Part shown: in pieces, positions 47,074 through 61,618 of the stretch
Layout of the letters: the number at the start of each line of letters is the position of its first letter
How positions within the stretch are numbered: position 1 is the stretch's first letter
Program-made: the position numbers and the translations under genes
NCBI RefSeq assembly: GCF_000004195.4
Contig: NC_030685.2
Coordinates: forward strand, 50,337,516-50,401,515
From: Xenopus tropicalis
Taxonomy: Eukaryota; Chordata; Amphibia; Anura; Pipidae
Length of the DNA stretch: 64,000 nt
Direction of reading: 5' to 3'
The notes under the pieces: model-generated
The model's input: only the letters and a program-made list of their open reading frames with translations
What the model was told of the DNA's origin: nothing
Database searches by the model: none

Positions 47074-48892
47074 CTTAAACACCCAGACTGACCTCTGTAA
47101 CATGGGCAACCATGGCAGTCACTATCCTCAGCCAGACACTACAGTCCCAGGGCAGAGCAGAACAGGGCCCTACCACTTTGGCTGCCCAGTGGCAGCCATT
47201 ATGCTAGCATGTCTGAATGTAGACACCTTCAATTGCCCACCCTTTAGGCCTTGGGGAGAATCAACAAAACACTGCCATTATCAGTGCACAGTGCGTGTCA
47301 TCAATATTACCCCTGCCTCTTCCTCGGGTTCCTTAATCAAAGCAGAAACAAACATATTTCCCTCTTCGTAATAGACTCTTCCACCATAACTGGTATGCAA
47401 ATGAGCTGCAGATGCTGGGTATAGCCTTGGCCAGTAGGGCACACAGCTCTACTGCTGCTGTGGGAGAGGGAACTGTTATTTAATGGGGGGGGGGGGGCAG
47501 CATCACTACTGGCTGCAGGTTTAACTATACTGTATTGATATTTTTACATAGCATTTACATTCTATTCTGCTGATGAGGCCTAGTTTAGGTGCATTGCTCT
47601 ATCTTTGACCATCAGGGACTCCTAATGACACAACCTCAATGCAGCTTACACAACTGCAGAGGAAATATTTGCCACACACAACTGAGTGTCCCTGTCATTT
47701 AGCCAATTGTCATCTTTTTTATTGCTTTGTGTTAAATACCAGGGGTTTTATTCCATTTATTGCTTTGTTGGCACAGACTGTCTTTAGCTGTTTGGCAGAT
47801 CGTACAGGCTATACTTGCAATCGGTCTTGATCTGAGACAATCTGCAGTTGGTCTTCATTTATTTTTTCATTTATTTAGGTTTCTGCTTTGCATTCCTACA
47901 GTTTGGTTTTTAACAGCAATCCAGTTGCTAGGGTCTTATTTACCCTAGCAACCAGGCAGTGGATTGAACGAGAGTCTGGGGTTGGCTGCATATTATGGTA
48001 CACTGGCTCCTGGGCAGGTTAAGGGCCAAAGAGTCCTACAATGAAAGCAAGCTGCAGGGCCCTTTTAAGGCCTTGGTGGGCCCTGGGCCAAAATCCAAAG
48101 ATTGGGACCCTATTATCCTGCTGCATGCAGCATGGCAATATTTTTATTTTTACCTACACCAACTTTTTGCCCACACCCGTTTCACCAAAACATAAACCCA
48201 GACGTGCCAGAATAAATACTACAGAAGATGGATACTCTGCAAATTTGCTTAGAGATGCCAATATAATTAATAATGTAAATTAAAAATGTTATCCCCAGCT
48301 GTGCCATTGTAATGACTGTGGAAATGGCCAATCAACAAAAAATGGCCAATGAGACAATCTGCAGTTGGTCTTCATTTATTTTTTTATTTATTTAGGTTTC
48401 TGCTTTGCATTCCTACAGTTTGGTTTTTAACAGCAATCCAGTTGCTAGGGTCTTATTTACCCTAGCAACCAGGCAGTAGATTGAATGAGAGTCTGGGGTT
48501 GGCTGCATATTATGGTACACTGGCTCCTGGGCAGGTTAAGGGACAAAGAGTCCCACAATGAAAGCAAGCTGCAGGGCCTTTTTAAGGCCTTGGTGGGCCC
48601 TGGGCCAAAATCCAAAGAGTGGGACCCTATTATTCTGCTGCATGCAGCATGGCAATATTTTTATTTTTAACTACACAAACTTTTTGCTCACACCCGTTTC
48701 ACCAAAACATAAACCCAGACGTGCCAGAATAATTACTACAGAAGATGGATACTCTGCAAATTTACTTAGAGATGCCAATATAATTAATAATGTAAGTTAA
48801 AAATGTTATCCCCAGCTGTGCCATTGTAATGACTGTGGAAAAGGCCAATCGACAAAAAATGGCCAATGAGACAATCTGCAGTTGATCTTCAT
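47074..48892 (-). repeat. Monomer R9 (1819 bp)
   Basis: G13 at 47485-47497, the only 13-long tract in the right arm. Confidence 0.95.
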
Positions 48893-50710
48893 CTTAAACA
48901 CCCAGACTGACCTCTGTAACATGGGCAACCATGGCAGTCACTATCCTCAGCCAGACACTACAGTCCCAGGGCAGAGCAGAACAGGGCCCTACCACTTTGG
49001 CTGCCCAGTGGCAGCCATTATGCTAGCATGTCTGAATGTAGACACCTTCAATTGCCCACCCTTTAGGCCTTGGGGAGAATCAACAAAACACTGCCATTAT
49101 CAGTGCACAGTGCGTGTCATCAATATTACCCCTGCCTCTTCCTCGGGTTCCTTAATCAAAGCAGAAACAAACATATTTCCCTCTTCGTAATAGACTCTTC
49201 CACCATAACTGGTATGCAAATGAGCTGCAGATGCTGGGTATAGCCTTGGCCAGTAGGGCACACAGCTCTACTGCTGCTGTGGGAGAGGGAACTGTTATTT
49301 AATGGGGGGGGGGGGCAGCATCACTACTGGCTGCAGGTTTAACTATACTGTATTGATATTTTTACATAGCATTTACATTCTATTCTGCTGATGAGGCCTA
49401 GTTTAGGTGCATTGCTCTATCTTTGACCATCAGGGACTCCTAATGACACAACCTCAATGCAGCTTACACAACTGCAGAGGAAATATTTGCCACACACAAC
49501 TGAGTGTCCCTGTCATTTAGCCAATTGTCATCTTTTTTATTGCTTTGTGTTAAATACCAGGGGTTTTATTCCATTTATTGCTTTGTTGGCACAGACTGTC
49601 TTTAGCTGTTTGGCAGATCGTACAGGCTATACTTGCAATCGGTCTTGATCTGAGACAATCTGCAGTTGGTCTTCATTTATTTTTTCATTTATTTAGGTTT
49701 CTGCTTTGCATTCCTACAGTTTGGTTTTTAACAGCAATCCAGTTGCTAGGGTCTTATTTACCCTAGCAACCAGGCAGTGGATTGAACGAGAGTCTGGGGT
49801 TGGCTGCATATTATGGTACACTGGCTCCTGGGCAGGTTAAGGGCCAAAGAGTCCTACAATGAAAGCAAGCTGCAGGGCCCTTTTAAGGCCTTGGTGGGCC
49901 CTGGGCCAAAATCCAAAGATTGGGACCCTATTATCCTGCTGCATGCAGCATGGCAATATTTTTATTTTTACCTACACCAACTTTTTGCCCACACCCGTTT
50001 CACCAAAACATAAACCCAGACGTGCCAGAATAAATACTACAGAAGATGGATACTCTGCAAATTTGCTTAGAGATGCCAATATAATTAATAATGTAAATTA
50101 AAAATGTTATCCCCAGCTGTGCCATTGTAATGACTGTGGAAATGGCCAATCAACAAAAAATGGCCAATGAGACAATCTGCAGTTGGTCTTCATTTATTTT
50201 TTTATTTATTTAGGTTTCTGCTTTGCATTCCTACAGTTTGGTTTTTAACAGCAATCCAGTTGCTAGGGTCTTATTTACCCTAGCAACCAGGCAGTAGATT
50301 GAATGAGAGTCTGGGGTTGGCTGCATATTATGGTACACTGGCTCCTGGGCAGGTTAAGGGACAAAGAGTCCCACAATGAAAGCAAGCTGCAGGGCCTTTT
50401 TAAGGCCTTGGTGGGCCCTGGGCCAAAATCCAAAGAGTGGGACCCTATTATTCTGCTGCATGCAGCATGGCAATATTTTTATTTTTAACTACACAAACTT
50501 TTTGCTCACACCCGTTTCACCAAAACATAAACCCAGACGTGCCAGAATAATTACTACAGAAGATGGATACTCTGCAAATTTACTTAGAGATGCCAATATA
50601 ATTAATAATGTAAGTTAAAAATGTTATCCCCAGCTGTGCCATTGTAATGACTGTGGAAAAGGCCAATCGACAAAAAATGGCCAATGAGACAATCTGCAGT
50701 TGATCTTCAT
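48893..50710 (-). repeat. Monomer R10 (1818 bp)
   Basis: G12 at 49304-49315. Confidence 0.95.
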
Positions 50711-52528
50711 CTTAAACACCCAGACTGACCTCTGTAACATGGGCAACCATGGCAGTCACTATCCTCAGCCAGACACTACAGTCCCAGGGCAGAGCAGAAC
50801 AGGGCCCTACCACTTTGGCTGCCCAGTGGCAGCCATTATGCTAGCATGTCTGAATGTAGACACCTTCAATTGCCCACCCTTTAGGCCTTGGGGAGAATCA
50901 ACAAAACACTGCCATTATCAGTGCACAGTGCGTGTCATCAATATTACCCCTGCCTCTTCCTCGGGTTCCTTAATCAAAGCAGAAACAAACATATTTCCCT
51001 CTTCGTAATAGACTCTTCCACCATAACTGGTATGCAAATGAGCTGCAGATGCTGGGTATAGCCTTGGCCAGTAGGGCACACAGCTCTACTGCTGCTGTGG
51101 GAGAGGGAACTGTTATTTAATGGGGGGGGGGGGCAGCATCACTACTGGCTGCAGGTTTAACTATACTGTATTGATATTTTTACATAGCATTTACATTCTA
51201 TTCTGCTGATGAGGCCTAGTTTAGGTGCATTGCTCTATCTTTGACCATCAGGGACTCCTAATGACACAACCTCAATGCAGCTTACACAACTGCAGAGGAA
51301 ATATTTGCCACACACAACTGAGTGTCCCTGTCATTTAGCCAATTGTCATCTTTTTTATTGCTTTGTGTTAAATACCAGGGGTTTTATTCCATTTATTGCT
51401 TTGTTGGCACAGACTGTCTTTAGCTGTTTGGCAGATCGTACAGGCTATACTTGCAATCGGTCTTGATCTGAGACAATCTGCAGTTGGTCTTCATTTATTT
51501 TTTCATTTATTTAGGTTTCTGCTTTGCATTCCTACAGTTTGGTTTTTAACAGCAATCCAGTTGCTAGGGTCTTATTTACCCTAGCAACCAGGCAGTGGAT
51601 TGAACGAGAGTCTGGGGTTGGCTGCATATTATGGTACACTGGCTCCTGGGCAGGTTAAGGGCCAAAGAGTCCTACAATGAAAGCAAGCTGCAGGGCCCTT
51701 TTAAGGCCTTGGTGGGCCCTGGGCCAAAATCCAAAGATTGGGACCCTATTATCCTGCTGCATGCAGCATGGCAATATTTTTATTTTTACCTACACCAACT
51801 TTTTGCCCACACCCGTTTCACCAAAACATAAACCCAGACGTGCCAGAATAAATACTACAGAAGATGGATACTCTGCAAATTTGCTTAGAGATGCCAATAT
51901 AATTAATAATGTAAATTAAAAATGTTATCCCCAGCTGTGCCATTGTAATGACTGTGGAAATGGCCAATCAACAAAAAATGGCCAATGAGACAATCTGCAG
52001 TTGGTCTTCATTTATTTTTTTATTTATTTAGGTTTCTGCTTTGCATTCCTACAGTTTGGTTTTTAACAGCAATCCAGTTGCTAGGGTCTTATTTACCCTA
52101 GCAACCAGGCAGTAGATTGAATGAGAGTCTGGGGTTGGCTGCATATTATGGTACACTGGCTCCTGGGCAGGTTAAGGGACAAAGAGTCCCACAATGAAAG
52201 CAAGCTGCAGGGCCTTTTTAAGGCCTTGGTGGGCCCTGGGCCAAAATCCAAAGAGTGGGACCCTATTATTCTGCTGCATGCAGCATGGCAATATTTTTAT
52301 TTTTAACTACACAAACTTTTTGCTCACACCCGTTTCACCAAAACATAAACCCAGACGTGCCAGAATAATTACTACAGAAGATGGATACTCTGCAAATTTA
52401 CTTAGAGATGCCAATATAATTAATAATGTAAGTTAAAAATGTTATCCCCAGCTGTGCCATTGTAATGACTGTGGAAAAGGCCAATCGACAAAAAATGGCC
52501 AATGAGACAATCTGCAGTTGATCTTCAT
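50711..52528 (-). repeat. Monomer R11 (1818 bp)
   Basis: G12 at 51122-51133. Confidence 0.95.
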
Positions 52529-54346
52529 CTTAAACACCCAGACTGACCTCTGTAACATGGGCAACCATGGCAGTCACTATCCTCAGCCAGACACTACAGT
52601 CCCAGGGCAGAGCAGAACAGGGCCCTACCACTTTGGCTGCCCAGTGGCAGCCATTATGCTAGCATGTCTGAATGTAGACACCTTCAATTGCCCACCCTTT
52701 AGGCCTTGGGGAGAATCAACAAAACACTGCCATTATCAGTGCACAGTGCGTGTCATCAATATTACCCCTGCCTCTTCCTCGGGTTCCTTAATCAAAGCAG
52801 AAACAAACATATTTCCCTCTTCGTAATAGACTCTTCCACCATAACTGGTATGCAAATGAGCTGCAGATGCTGGGTATAGCCTTGGCCAGTAGGGCACACA
52901 GCTCTACTGCTGCTGTGGGAGAGGGAACTGTTATTTAATGGGGGGGGGGGGCAGCATCACTACTGGCTGCAGGTTTAACTATACTGTATTGATATTTTTA
53001 CATAGCATTTACATTCTATTCTGCTGATGAGGCCTAGTTTAGGTGCATTGCTCTATCTTTGACCATCAGGGACTCCTAATGACACAACCTCAATGCAGCT
53101 TACACAACTGCAGAGGAAATATTTGCCACACACAACTGAGTGTCCCTGTCATTTAGCCAATTGTCATCTTTTTTATTGCTTTGTGTTAAATACCAGGGGT
53201 TTTATTCCATTTATTGCTTTGTTGGCACAGACTGTCTTTAGCTGTTTGGCAGATCGTACAGGCTATACTTGCAATCGGTCTTGATCTGAGACAATCTGCA
53301 GTTGGTCTTCATTTATTTTTTCATTTATTTAGGTTTCTGCTTTGCATTCCTACAGTTTGGTTTTTAACAGCAATCCAGTTGCTAGGGTCTTATTTACCCT
53401 AGCAACCAGGCAGTGGATTGAACGAGAGTCTGGGGTTGGCTGCATATTATGGTACACTGGCTCCTGGGCAGGTTAAGGGCCAAAGAGTCCTACAATGAAA
53501 GCAAGCTGCAGGGCCCTTTTAAGGCCTTGGTGGGCCCTGGGCCAAAATCCAAAGATTGGGACCCTATTATCCTGCTGCATGCAGCATGGCAATATTTTTA
53601 TTTTTACCTACACCAACTTTTTGCCCACACCCGTTTCACCAAAACATAAACCCAGACGTGCCAGAATAAATACTACAGAAGATGGATACTCTGCAAATTT
53701 GCTTAGAGATGCCAATATAATTAATAATGTAAATTAAAAATGTTATCCCCAGCTGTGCCATTGTAATGACTGTGGAAATGGCCAATCAACAAAAAATGGC
53801 CAATGAGACAATCTGCAGTTGGTCTTCATTTATTTTTTTATTTATTTAGGTTTCTGCTTTGCATTCCTACAGTTTGGTTTTTAACAGCAATCCAGTTGCT
53901 AGGGTCTTATTTACCCTAGCAACCAGGCAGTAGATTGAATGAGAGTCTGGGGTTGGCTGCATATTATGGTACACTGGCTCCTGGGCAGGTTAAGGGACAA
54001 AGAGTCCCACAATGAAAGCAAGCTGCAGGGCCTTTTTAAGGCCTTGGTGGGCCCTGGGCCAAAATCCAAAGAGTGGGACCCTATTATTCTGCTGCATGCA
54101 GCATGGCAATATTTTTATTTTTAACTACACAAACTTTTTGCTCACACCCGTTTCACCAAAACATAAACCCAGACGTGCCAGAATAATTACTACAGAAGAT
54201 GGATACTCTGCAAATTTACTTAGAGATGCCAATATAATTAATAATGTAAGTTAAAAATGTTATCCCCAGCTGTGCCATTGTAATGACTGTGGAAAAGGCC
54301 AATCGACAAAAAATGGCCAATGAGACAATCTGCAGTTGATCTTCAT
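52529..54346 (-). repeat. Monomer R12 (1818 bp)
   Basis: G12 at 52940-52951. Confidence 0.95.
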
Positions 54347-56164
54347 CTTAAACACCCAGACTGACCTCTGTAACATGGGCAACCATGGCAGTCACTATCC
54401 TCAGCCAGACACTACAGTCCCAGGGCAGAGCAGAACAGGGCCCTACCACTTTGGCTGCCCAGTGGCAGCCATTATGCTAGCATGTCTGAATGTAGACACC
54501 TTCAATTGCCCACCCTTTAGGCCTTGGGGAGAATCAACAAAACACTGCCATTATCAGTGCACAGTGCGTGTCATCAATATTACCCCTGCCTCTTCCTCGG
54601 GTTCCTTAATCAAAGCAGAAACAAACATATTTCCCTCTTCGTAATAGACTCTTCCACCATAACTGGTATGCAAATGAGCTGCAGATGCTGGGTATAGCCT
54701 TGGCCAGTAGGGCACACAGCTCTACTGCTGCTGTGGGAGAGGGAACTGTTATTTAATGGGGGGGGGGGGCAGCATCACTACTGGCTGCAGGTTTAACTAT
54801 ACTGTATTGATATTTTTACATAGCATTTACATTCTATTCTGCTGATGAGGCCTAGTTTAGGTGCATTGCTCTATCTTTGACCATCAGGGACTCCTAATGA
54901 CACAACCTCAATGCAGCTTACACAACTGCAGAGGAAATATTTGCCACACACAACTGAGTGTCCCTGTCATTTAGCCAATTGTCATCTTTTTTATTGCTTT
55001 GTGTTAAATACCAGGGGTTTTATTCCATTTATTGCTTTGTTGGCACAGACTGTCTTTAGCTGTTTGGCAGATCGTACAGGCTATACTTGCAATCGGTCTT
55101 GATCTGAGACAATCTGCAGTTGGTCTTCATTTATTTTTTCATTTATTTAGGTTTCTGCTTTGCATTCCTACAGTTTGGTTTTTAACAGCAATCCAGTTGC
55201 TAGGGTCTTATTTACCCTAGCAACCAGGCAGTGGATTGAACGAGAGTCTGGGGTTGGCTGCATATTATGGTACACTGGCTCCTGGGCAGGTTAAGGGCCA
55301 AAGAGTCCTACAATGAAAGCAAGCTGCAGGGCCCTTTTAAGGCCTTGGTGGGCCCTGGGCCAAAATCCAAAGATTGGGACCCTATTATCCTGCTGCATGC
55401 AGCATGGCAATATTTTTATTTTTACCTACACCAACTTTTTGCCCACACCCGTTTCACCAAAACATAAACCCAGACGTGCCAGAATAAATACTACAGAAGA
55501 TGGATACTCTGCAAATTTGCTTAGAGATGCCAATATAATTAATAATGTAAATTAAAAATGTTATCCCCAGCTGTGCCATTGTAATGACTGTGGAAATGGC
55601 CAATCAACAAAAAATGGCCAATGAGACAATCTGCAGTTGGTCTTCATTTATTTTTTTATTTATTTAGGTTTCTGCTTTGCATTCCTACAGTTTGGTTTTT
55701 AACAGCAATCCAGTTGCTAGGGTCTTATTTACCCTAGCAACCAGGCAGTAGATTGAATGAGAGTCTGGGGTTGGCTGCATATTATGGTACACTGGCTCCT
55801 GGGCAGGTTAAGGGACAAAGAGTCCCACAATGAAAGCAAGCTGCAGGGCCTTTTTAAGGCCTTGGTGGGCCCTGGGCCAAAATCCAAAGAGTGGGACCCT
55901 ATTATTCTGCTGCATGCAGCATGGCAATATTTTTATTTTTAACTACACAAACTTTTTGCTCACACCCGTTTCACCAAAACATAAACCCAGACGTGCCAGA
56001 ATAATTACTACAGAAGATGGATACTCTGCAAATTTACTTAGAGATGCCAATATAATTAATAATGTAAGTTAAAAATGTTATCCCCAGCTGTGCCATTGTA
56101 ATGACTGTGGAAAAGGCCAATCGACAAAAAATGGCCAATGAGACAATCTGCAGTTGATCTTCAT
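54347..56164 (-). repeat. Monomer R13 (1818 bp)
   Basis: G12 at 54758-54769. Confidence 0.95.
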
Positions 56165-57982
56165 CTTAAACACCCAGACTGACCTCTGTAACATGGGCAA
56201 CCATGGCAGTCACTATCCTCAGCCAGACACTACAGTCCCAGGGCAGAGCAGAACAGGGCCCTACCACTTTGGCTGCCCAGTGGCAGCCATTATGCTAGCA
56301 TGTCTGAATGTAGACACCTTCAATTGCCCACCCTTTAGGCCTTGGGGAGAATCAACAAAACACTGCCATTATCAGTGCACAGTGCGTGTCATCAATATTA
56401 CCCCTGCCTCTTCCTCGGGTTCCTTAATCAAAGCAGAAACAAACATATTTCCCTCTTCGTAATAGACTCTTCCACCATAACTGGTATGCAAATGAGCTGC
56501 AGATGCTGGGTATAGCCTTGGCCAGTAGGGCACACAGCTCTACTGCTGCTGTGGGAGAGGGAACTGTTATTTAATGGGGGGGGGGGGCAGCATCACTACT
56601 GGCTGCAGGTTTAACTATACTGTATTGATATTTTTACATAGCATTTACATTCTATTCTGCTGATGAGGCCTAGTTTAGGTGCATTGCTCTATCTTTGACC
56701 ATCAGGGACTCCTAATGACACAACCTCAATGCAGCTTACACAACTGCAGAGGAAATATTTGCCACACACAACTGAGTGTCCCTGTCATTTAGCCAATTGT
56801 CATCTTTTTTATTGCTTTGTGTTAAATACCAGGGGTTTTATTCCATTTATTGCTTTGTTGGCACAGACTGTCTTTAGCTGTTTGGCAGATCGTACAGGCT
56901 ATACTTGCAATCGGTCTTGATCTGAGACAATCTGCAGTTGGTCTTCATTTATTTTTTCATTTATTTAGGTTTCTGCTTTGCATTCCTACAGTTTGGTTTT
57001 TAACAGCAATCCAGTTGCTAGGGTCTTATTTACCCTAGCAACCAGGCAGTGGATTGAACGAGAGTCTGGGGTTGGCTGCATATTATGGTACACTGGCTCC
57101 TGGGCAGGTTAAGGGCCAAAGAGTCCTACAATGAAAGCAAGCTGCAGGGCCCTTTTAAGGCCTTGGTGGGCCCTGGGCCAAAATCCAAAGATTGGGACCC
57201 TATTATCCTGCTGCATGCAGCATGGCAATATTTTTATTTTTACCTACACCAACTTTTTGCCCACACCCGTTTCACCAAAACATAAACCCAGACGTGCCAG
57301 AATAAATACTACAGAAGATGGATACTCTGCAAATTTGCTTAGAGATGCCAATATAATTAATAATGTAAATTAAAAATGTTATCCCCAGCTGTGCCATTGT
57401 AATGACTGTGGAAATGGCCAATCAACAAAAAATGGCCAATGAGACAATCTGCAGTTGGTCTTCATTTATTTTTTTATTTATTTAGGTTTCTGCTTTGCAT
57501 TCCTACAGTTTGGTTTTTAACAGCAATCCAGTTGCTAGGGTCTTATTTACCCTAGCAACCAGGCAGTAGATTGAATGAGAGTCTGGGGTTGGCTGCATAT
57601 TATGGTACACTGGCTCCTGGGCAGGTTAAGGGACAAAGAGTCCCACAATGAAAGCAAGCTGCAGGGCCTTTTTAAGGCCTTGGTGGGCCCTGGGCCAAAA
57701 TCCAAAGAGTGGGACCCTATTATTCTGCTGCATGCAGCATGGCAATATTTTTATTTTTAACTACACAAACTTTTTGCTCACACCCGTTTCACCAAAACAT
57801 AAACCCAGACGTGCCAGAATAATTACTACAGAAGATGGATACTCTGCAAATTTACTTAGAGATGCCAATATAATTAATAATGTAAGTTAAAAATGTTATC
57901 CCCAGCTGTGCCATTGTAATGACTGTGGAAAAGGCCAATCGACAAAAAATGGCCAATGAGACAATCTGCAGTTGATCTTCAT
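56165..57982 (-). repeat. Monomer R14 (1818 bp)
   Basis: G12 at 56576-56587. Confidence 0.95.
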
Positions 57983-59800
57983 CTTAAACACCCAGACTGA
58001 CCTCTGTAACATGGGCAACCATGGCAGTCACTATCCTCAGCCAGACACTACAGTCCCAGGGCAGAGCAGAACAGGGCCCTACCACTTTGGCTGCCCAGTG
58101 GCAGCCATTATGCTAGCATGTCTGAATGTAGACACCTTCAATTGCCCACCCTTTAGGCCTTGGGGAGAATCAACAAAACACTGCCATTATCAGTGCACAG
58201 TGCGTGTCATCAATATTACCCCTGCCTCTTCCTCGGGTTCCTTAATCAAAGCAGAAACAAACATATTTCCCTCTTCGTAATAGACTCTTCCACCATAACT
58301 GGTATGCAAATGAGCTGCAGATGCTGGGTATAGCCTTGGCCAGTAGGGCACACAGCTCTACTGCTGCTGTGGGAGAGGGAACTGTTATTTAATGGGGGGG
58401 GGGGGCAGCATCACTACTGGCTGCAGGTTTAACTATACTGTATTGATATTTTTACATAGCATTTACATTCTATTCTGCTGATGAGGCCTAGTTTAGGTGC
58501 ATTGCTCTATCTTTGACCATCAGGGACTCCTAATGACACAACCTCAATGCAGCTTACACAACTGCAGAGGAAATATTTGCCACACACAACTGAGTGTCCC
58601 TGTCATTTAGCCAATTGTCATCTTTTTTATTGCTTTGTGTTAAATACCAGGGGTTTTATTCCATTTATTGCTTTGTTGGCACAGACTGTCTTTAGCTGTT
58701 TGGCAGATCGTACAGGCTATACTTGCAATCGGTCTTGATCTGAGACAATCTGCAGTTGGTCTTCATTTATTTTTTCATTTATTTAGGTTTCTGCTTTGCA
58801 TTCCTACAGTTTGGTTTTTAACAGCAATCCAGTTGCTAGGGTCTTATTTACCCTAGCAACCAGGCAGTGGATTGAACGAGAGTCTGGGGTTGGCTGCATA
58901 TTATGGTACACTGGCTCCTGGGCAGGTTAAGGGCCAAAGAGTCCTACAATGAAAGCAAGCTGCAGGGCCCTTTTAAGGCCTTGGTGGGCCCTGGGCCAAA
59001 ATCCAAAGATTGGGACCCTATTATCCTGCTGCATGCAGCATGGCAATATTTTTATTTTTACCTACACCAACTTTTTGCCCACACCCGTTTCACCAAAACA
59101 TAAACCCAGACGTGCCAGAATAAATACTACAGAAGATGGATACTCTGCAAATTTGCTTAGAGATGCCAATATAATTAATAATGTAAATTAAAAATGTTAT
59201 CCCCAGCTGTGCCATTGTAATGACTGTGGAAATGGCCAATCAACAAAAAATGGCCAATGAGACAATCTGCAGTTGGTCTTCATTTATTTTTTTATTTATT
59301 TAGGTTTCTGCTTTGCATTCCTACAGTTTGGTTTTTAACAGCAATCCAGTTGCTAGGGTCTTATTTACCCTAGCAACCAGGCAGTAGATTGAATGAGAGT
59401 CTGGGGTTGGCTGCATATTATGGTACACTGGCTCCTGGGCAGGTTAAGGGACAAAGAGTCCCACAATGAAAGCAAGCTGCAGGGCCTTTTTAAGGCCTTG
59501 GTGGGCCCTGGGCCAAAATCCAAAGAGTGGGACCCTATTATTCTGCTGCATGCAGCATGGCAATATTTTTATTTTTAACTACACAAACTTTTTGCTCACA
59601 CCCGTTTCACCAAAACATAAACCCAGACGTGCCAGAATAATTACTACAGAAGATGGATACTCTGCAAATTTACTTAGAGATGCCAATATAATTAATAATG
59701 TAAGTTAAAAATGTTATCCCCAGCTGTGCCATTGTAATGACTGTGGAAAAGGCCAATCGACAAAAAATGGCCAATGAGACAATCTGCAGTTGATCTTCAT
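57983..59800 (-). repeat. Monomer R15 (1818 bp)
   Basis: G12 at 58394-58405. Confidence 0.95.
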
Positions 59801-61618
59801 CTTAAACACCCAGACTGACCTCTGTAACATGGGCAACCATGGCAGTCACTATCCTCAGCCAGACACTACAGTCCCAGGGCAGAGCAGAACAGGGCCCTAC
59901 CACTTTGGCTGCCCAGTGGCAGCCATTATGCTAGCATGTCTGAATGTAGACACCTTCAATTGCCCACCCTTTAGGCCTTGGGGAGAATCAACAAAACACT
60001 GCCATTATCAGTGCACAGTGCGTGTCATCAATATTACCCCTGCCTCTTCCTCGGGTTCCTTAATCAAAGCAGAAACAAACATATTTCCCTCTTCGTAATA
60101 GACTCTTCCACCATAACTGGTATGCAAATGAGCTGCAGATGCTGGGTATAGCCTTGGCCAGTAGGGCACACAGCTCTACTGCTGCTGTGGGAGAGGGAAC
60201 TGTTATTTAATGGGGGGGGGGGGCAGCATCACTACTGGCTGCAGGTTTAACTATACTGTATTGATATTTTTACATAGCATTTACATTCTATTCTGCTGAT
60301 GAGGCCTAGTTTAGGTGCATTGCTCTATCTTTGACCATCAGGGACTCCTAATGACACAACCTCAATGCAGCTTACACAACTGCAGAGGAAATATTTGCCA
60401 CACACAACTGAGTGTCCCTGTCATTTAGCCAATTGTCATCTTTTTTATTGCTTTGTGTTAAATACCAGGGGTTTTATTCCATTTATTGCTTTGTTGGCAC
60501 AGACTGTCTTTAGCTGTTTGGCAGATCGTACAGGCTATACTTGCAATCGGTCTTGATCTGAGACAATCTGCAGTTGGTCTTCATTTATTTTTTCATTTAT
60601 TTAGGTTTCTGCTTTGCATTCCTACAGTTTGGTTTTTAACAGCAATCCAGTTGCTAGGGTCTTATTTACCCTAGCAACCAGGCAGTGGATTGAACGAGAG
60701 TCTGGGGTTGGCTGCATATTATGGTACACTGGCTCCTGGGCAGGTTAAGGGCCAAAGAGTCCTACAATGAAAGCAAGCTGCAGGGCCCTTTTAAGGCCTT
60801 GGTGGGCCCTGGGCCAAAATCCAAAGATTGGGACCCTATTATCCTGCTGCATGCAGCATGGCAATATTTTTATTTTTACCTACACCAACTTTTTGCCCAC
60901 ACCCGTTTCACCAAAACATAAACCCAGACGTGCCAGAATAAATACTACAGAAGATGGATACTCTGCAAATTTGCTTAGAGATGCCAATATAATTAATAAT
61001 GTAAATTAAAAATGTTATCCCCAGCTGTGCCATTGTAATGACTGTGGAAATGGCCAATCAACAAAAAATGGCCAATGAGACAATCTGCAGTTGGTCTTCA
61101 TTTATTTTTTTATTTATTTAGGTTTCTGCTTTGCATTCCTACAGTTTGGTTTTTAACAGCAATCCAGTTGCTAGGGTCTTATTTACCCTAGCAACCAGGC
61201 AGTAGATTGAATGAGAGTCTGGGGTTGGCTGCATATTATGGTACACTGGCTCCTGGGCAGGTTAAGGGACAAAGAGTCCCACAATGAAAGCAAGCTGCAG
61301 GGCCTTTTTAAGGCCTTGGTGGGCCCTGGGCCAAAATCCAAAGAGTGGGACCCTATTATTCTGCTGCATGCAGCATGGCAATATTTTTATTTTTAACTAC
61401 ACAAACTTTTTGCTCACACCCGTTTCACCAAAACATAAACCCAGACGTGCCAGAATAATTACTACAGAAGATGGATACTCTGCAAATTTACTTAGAGATG
61501 CCAATATAATTAATAATGTAAGTTAAAAATGTTATCCCCAGCTGTGCCATTGTAATGACTGTGGAAAAGGCCAATCGACAAAAAATGGCCAATGAGACAA
61601 TCTGCAGTTGATCTTCAT
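59801..61618 (-). repeat. Monomer R16 (1818 bp)
   Basis: G12 at 60212-60223. Confidence 0.95.
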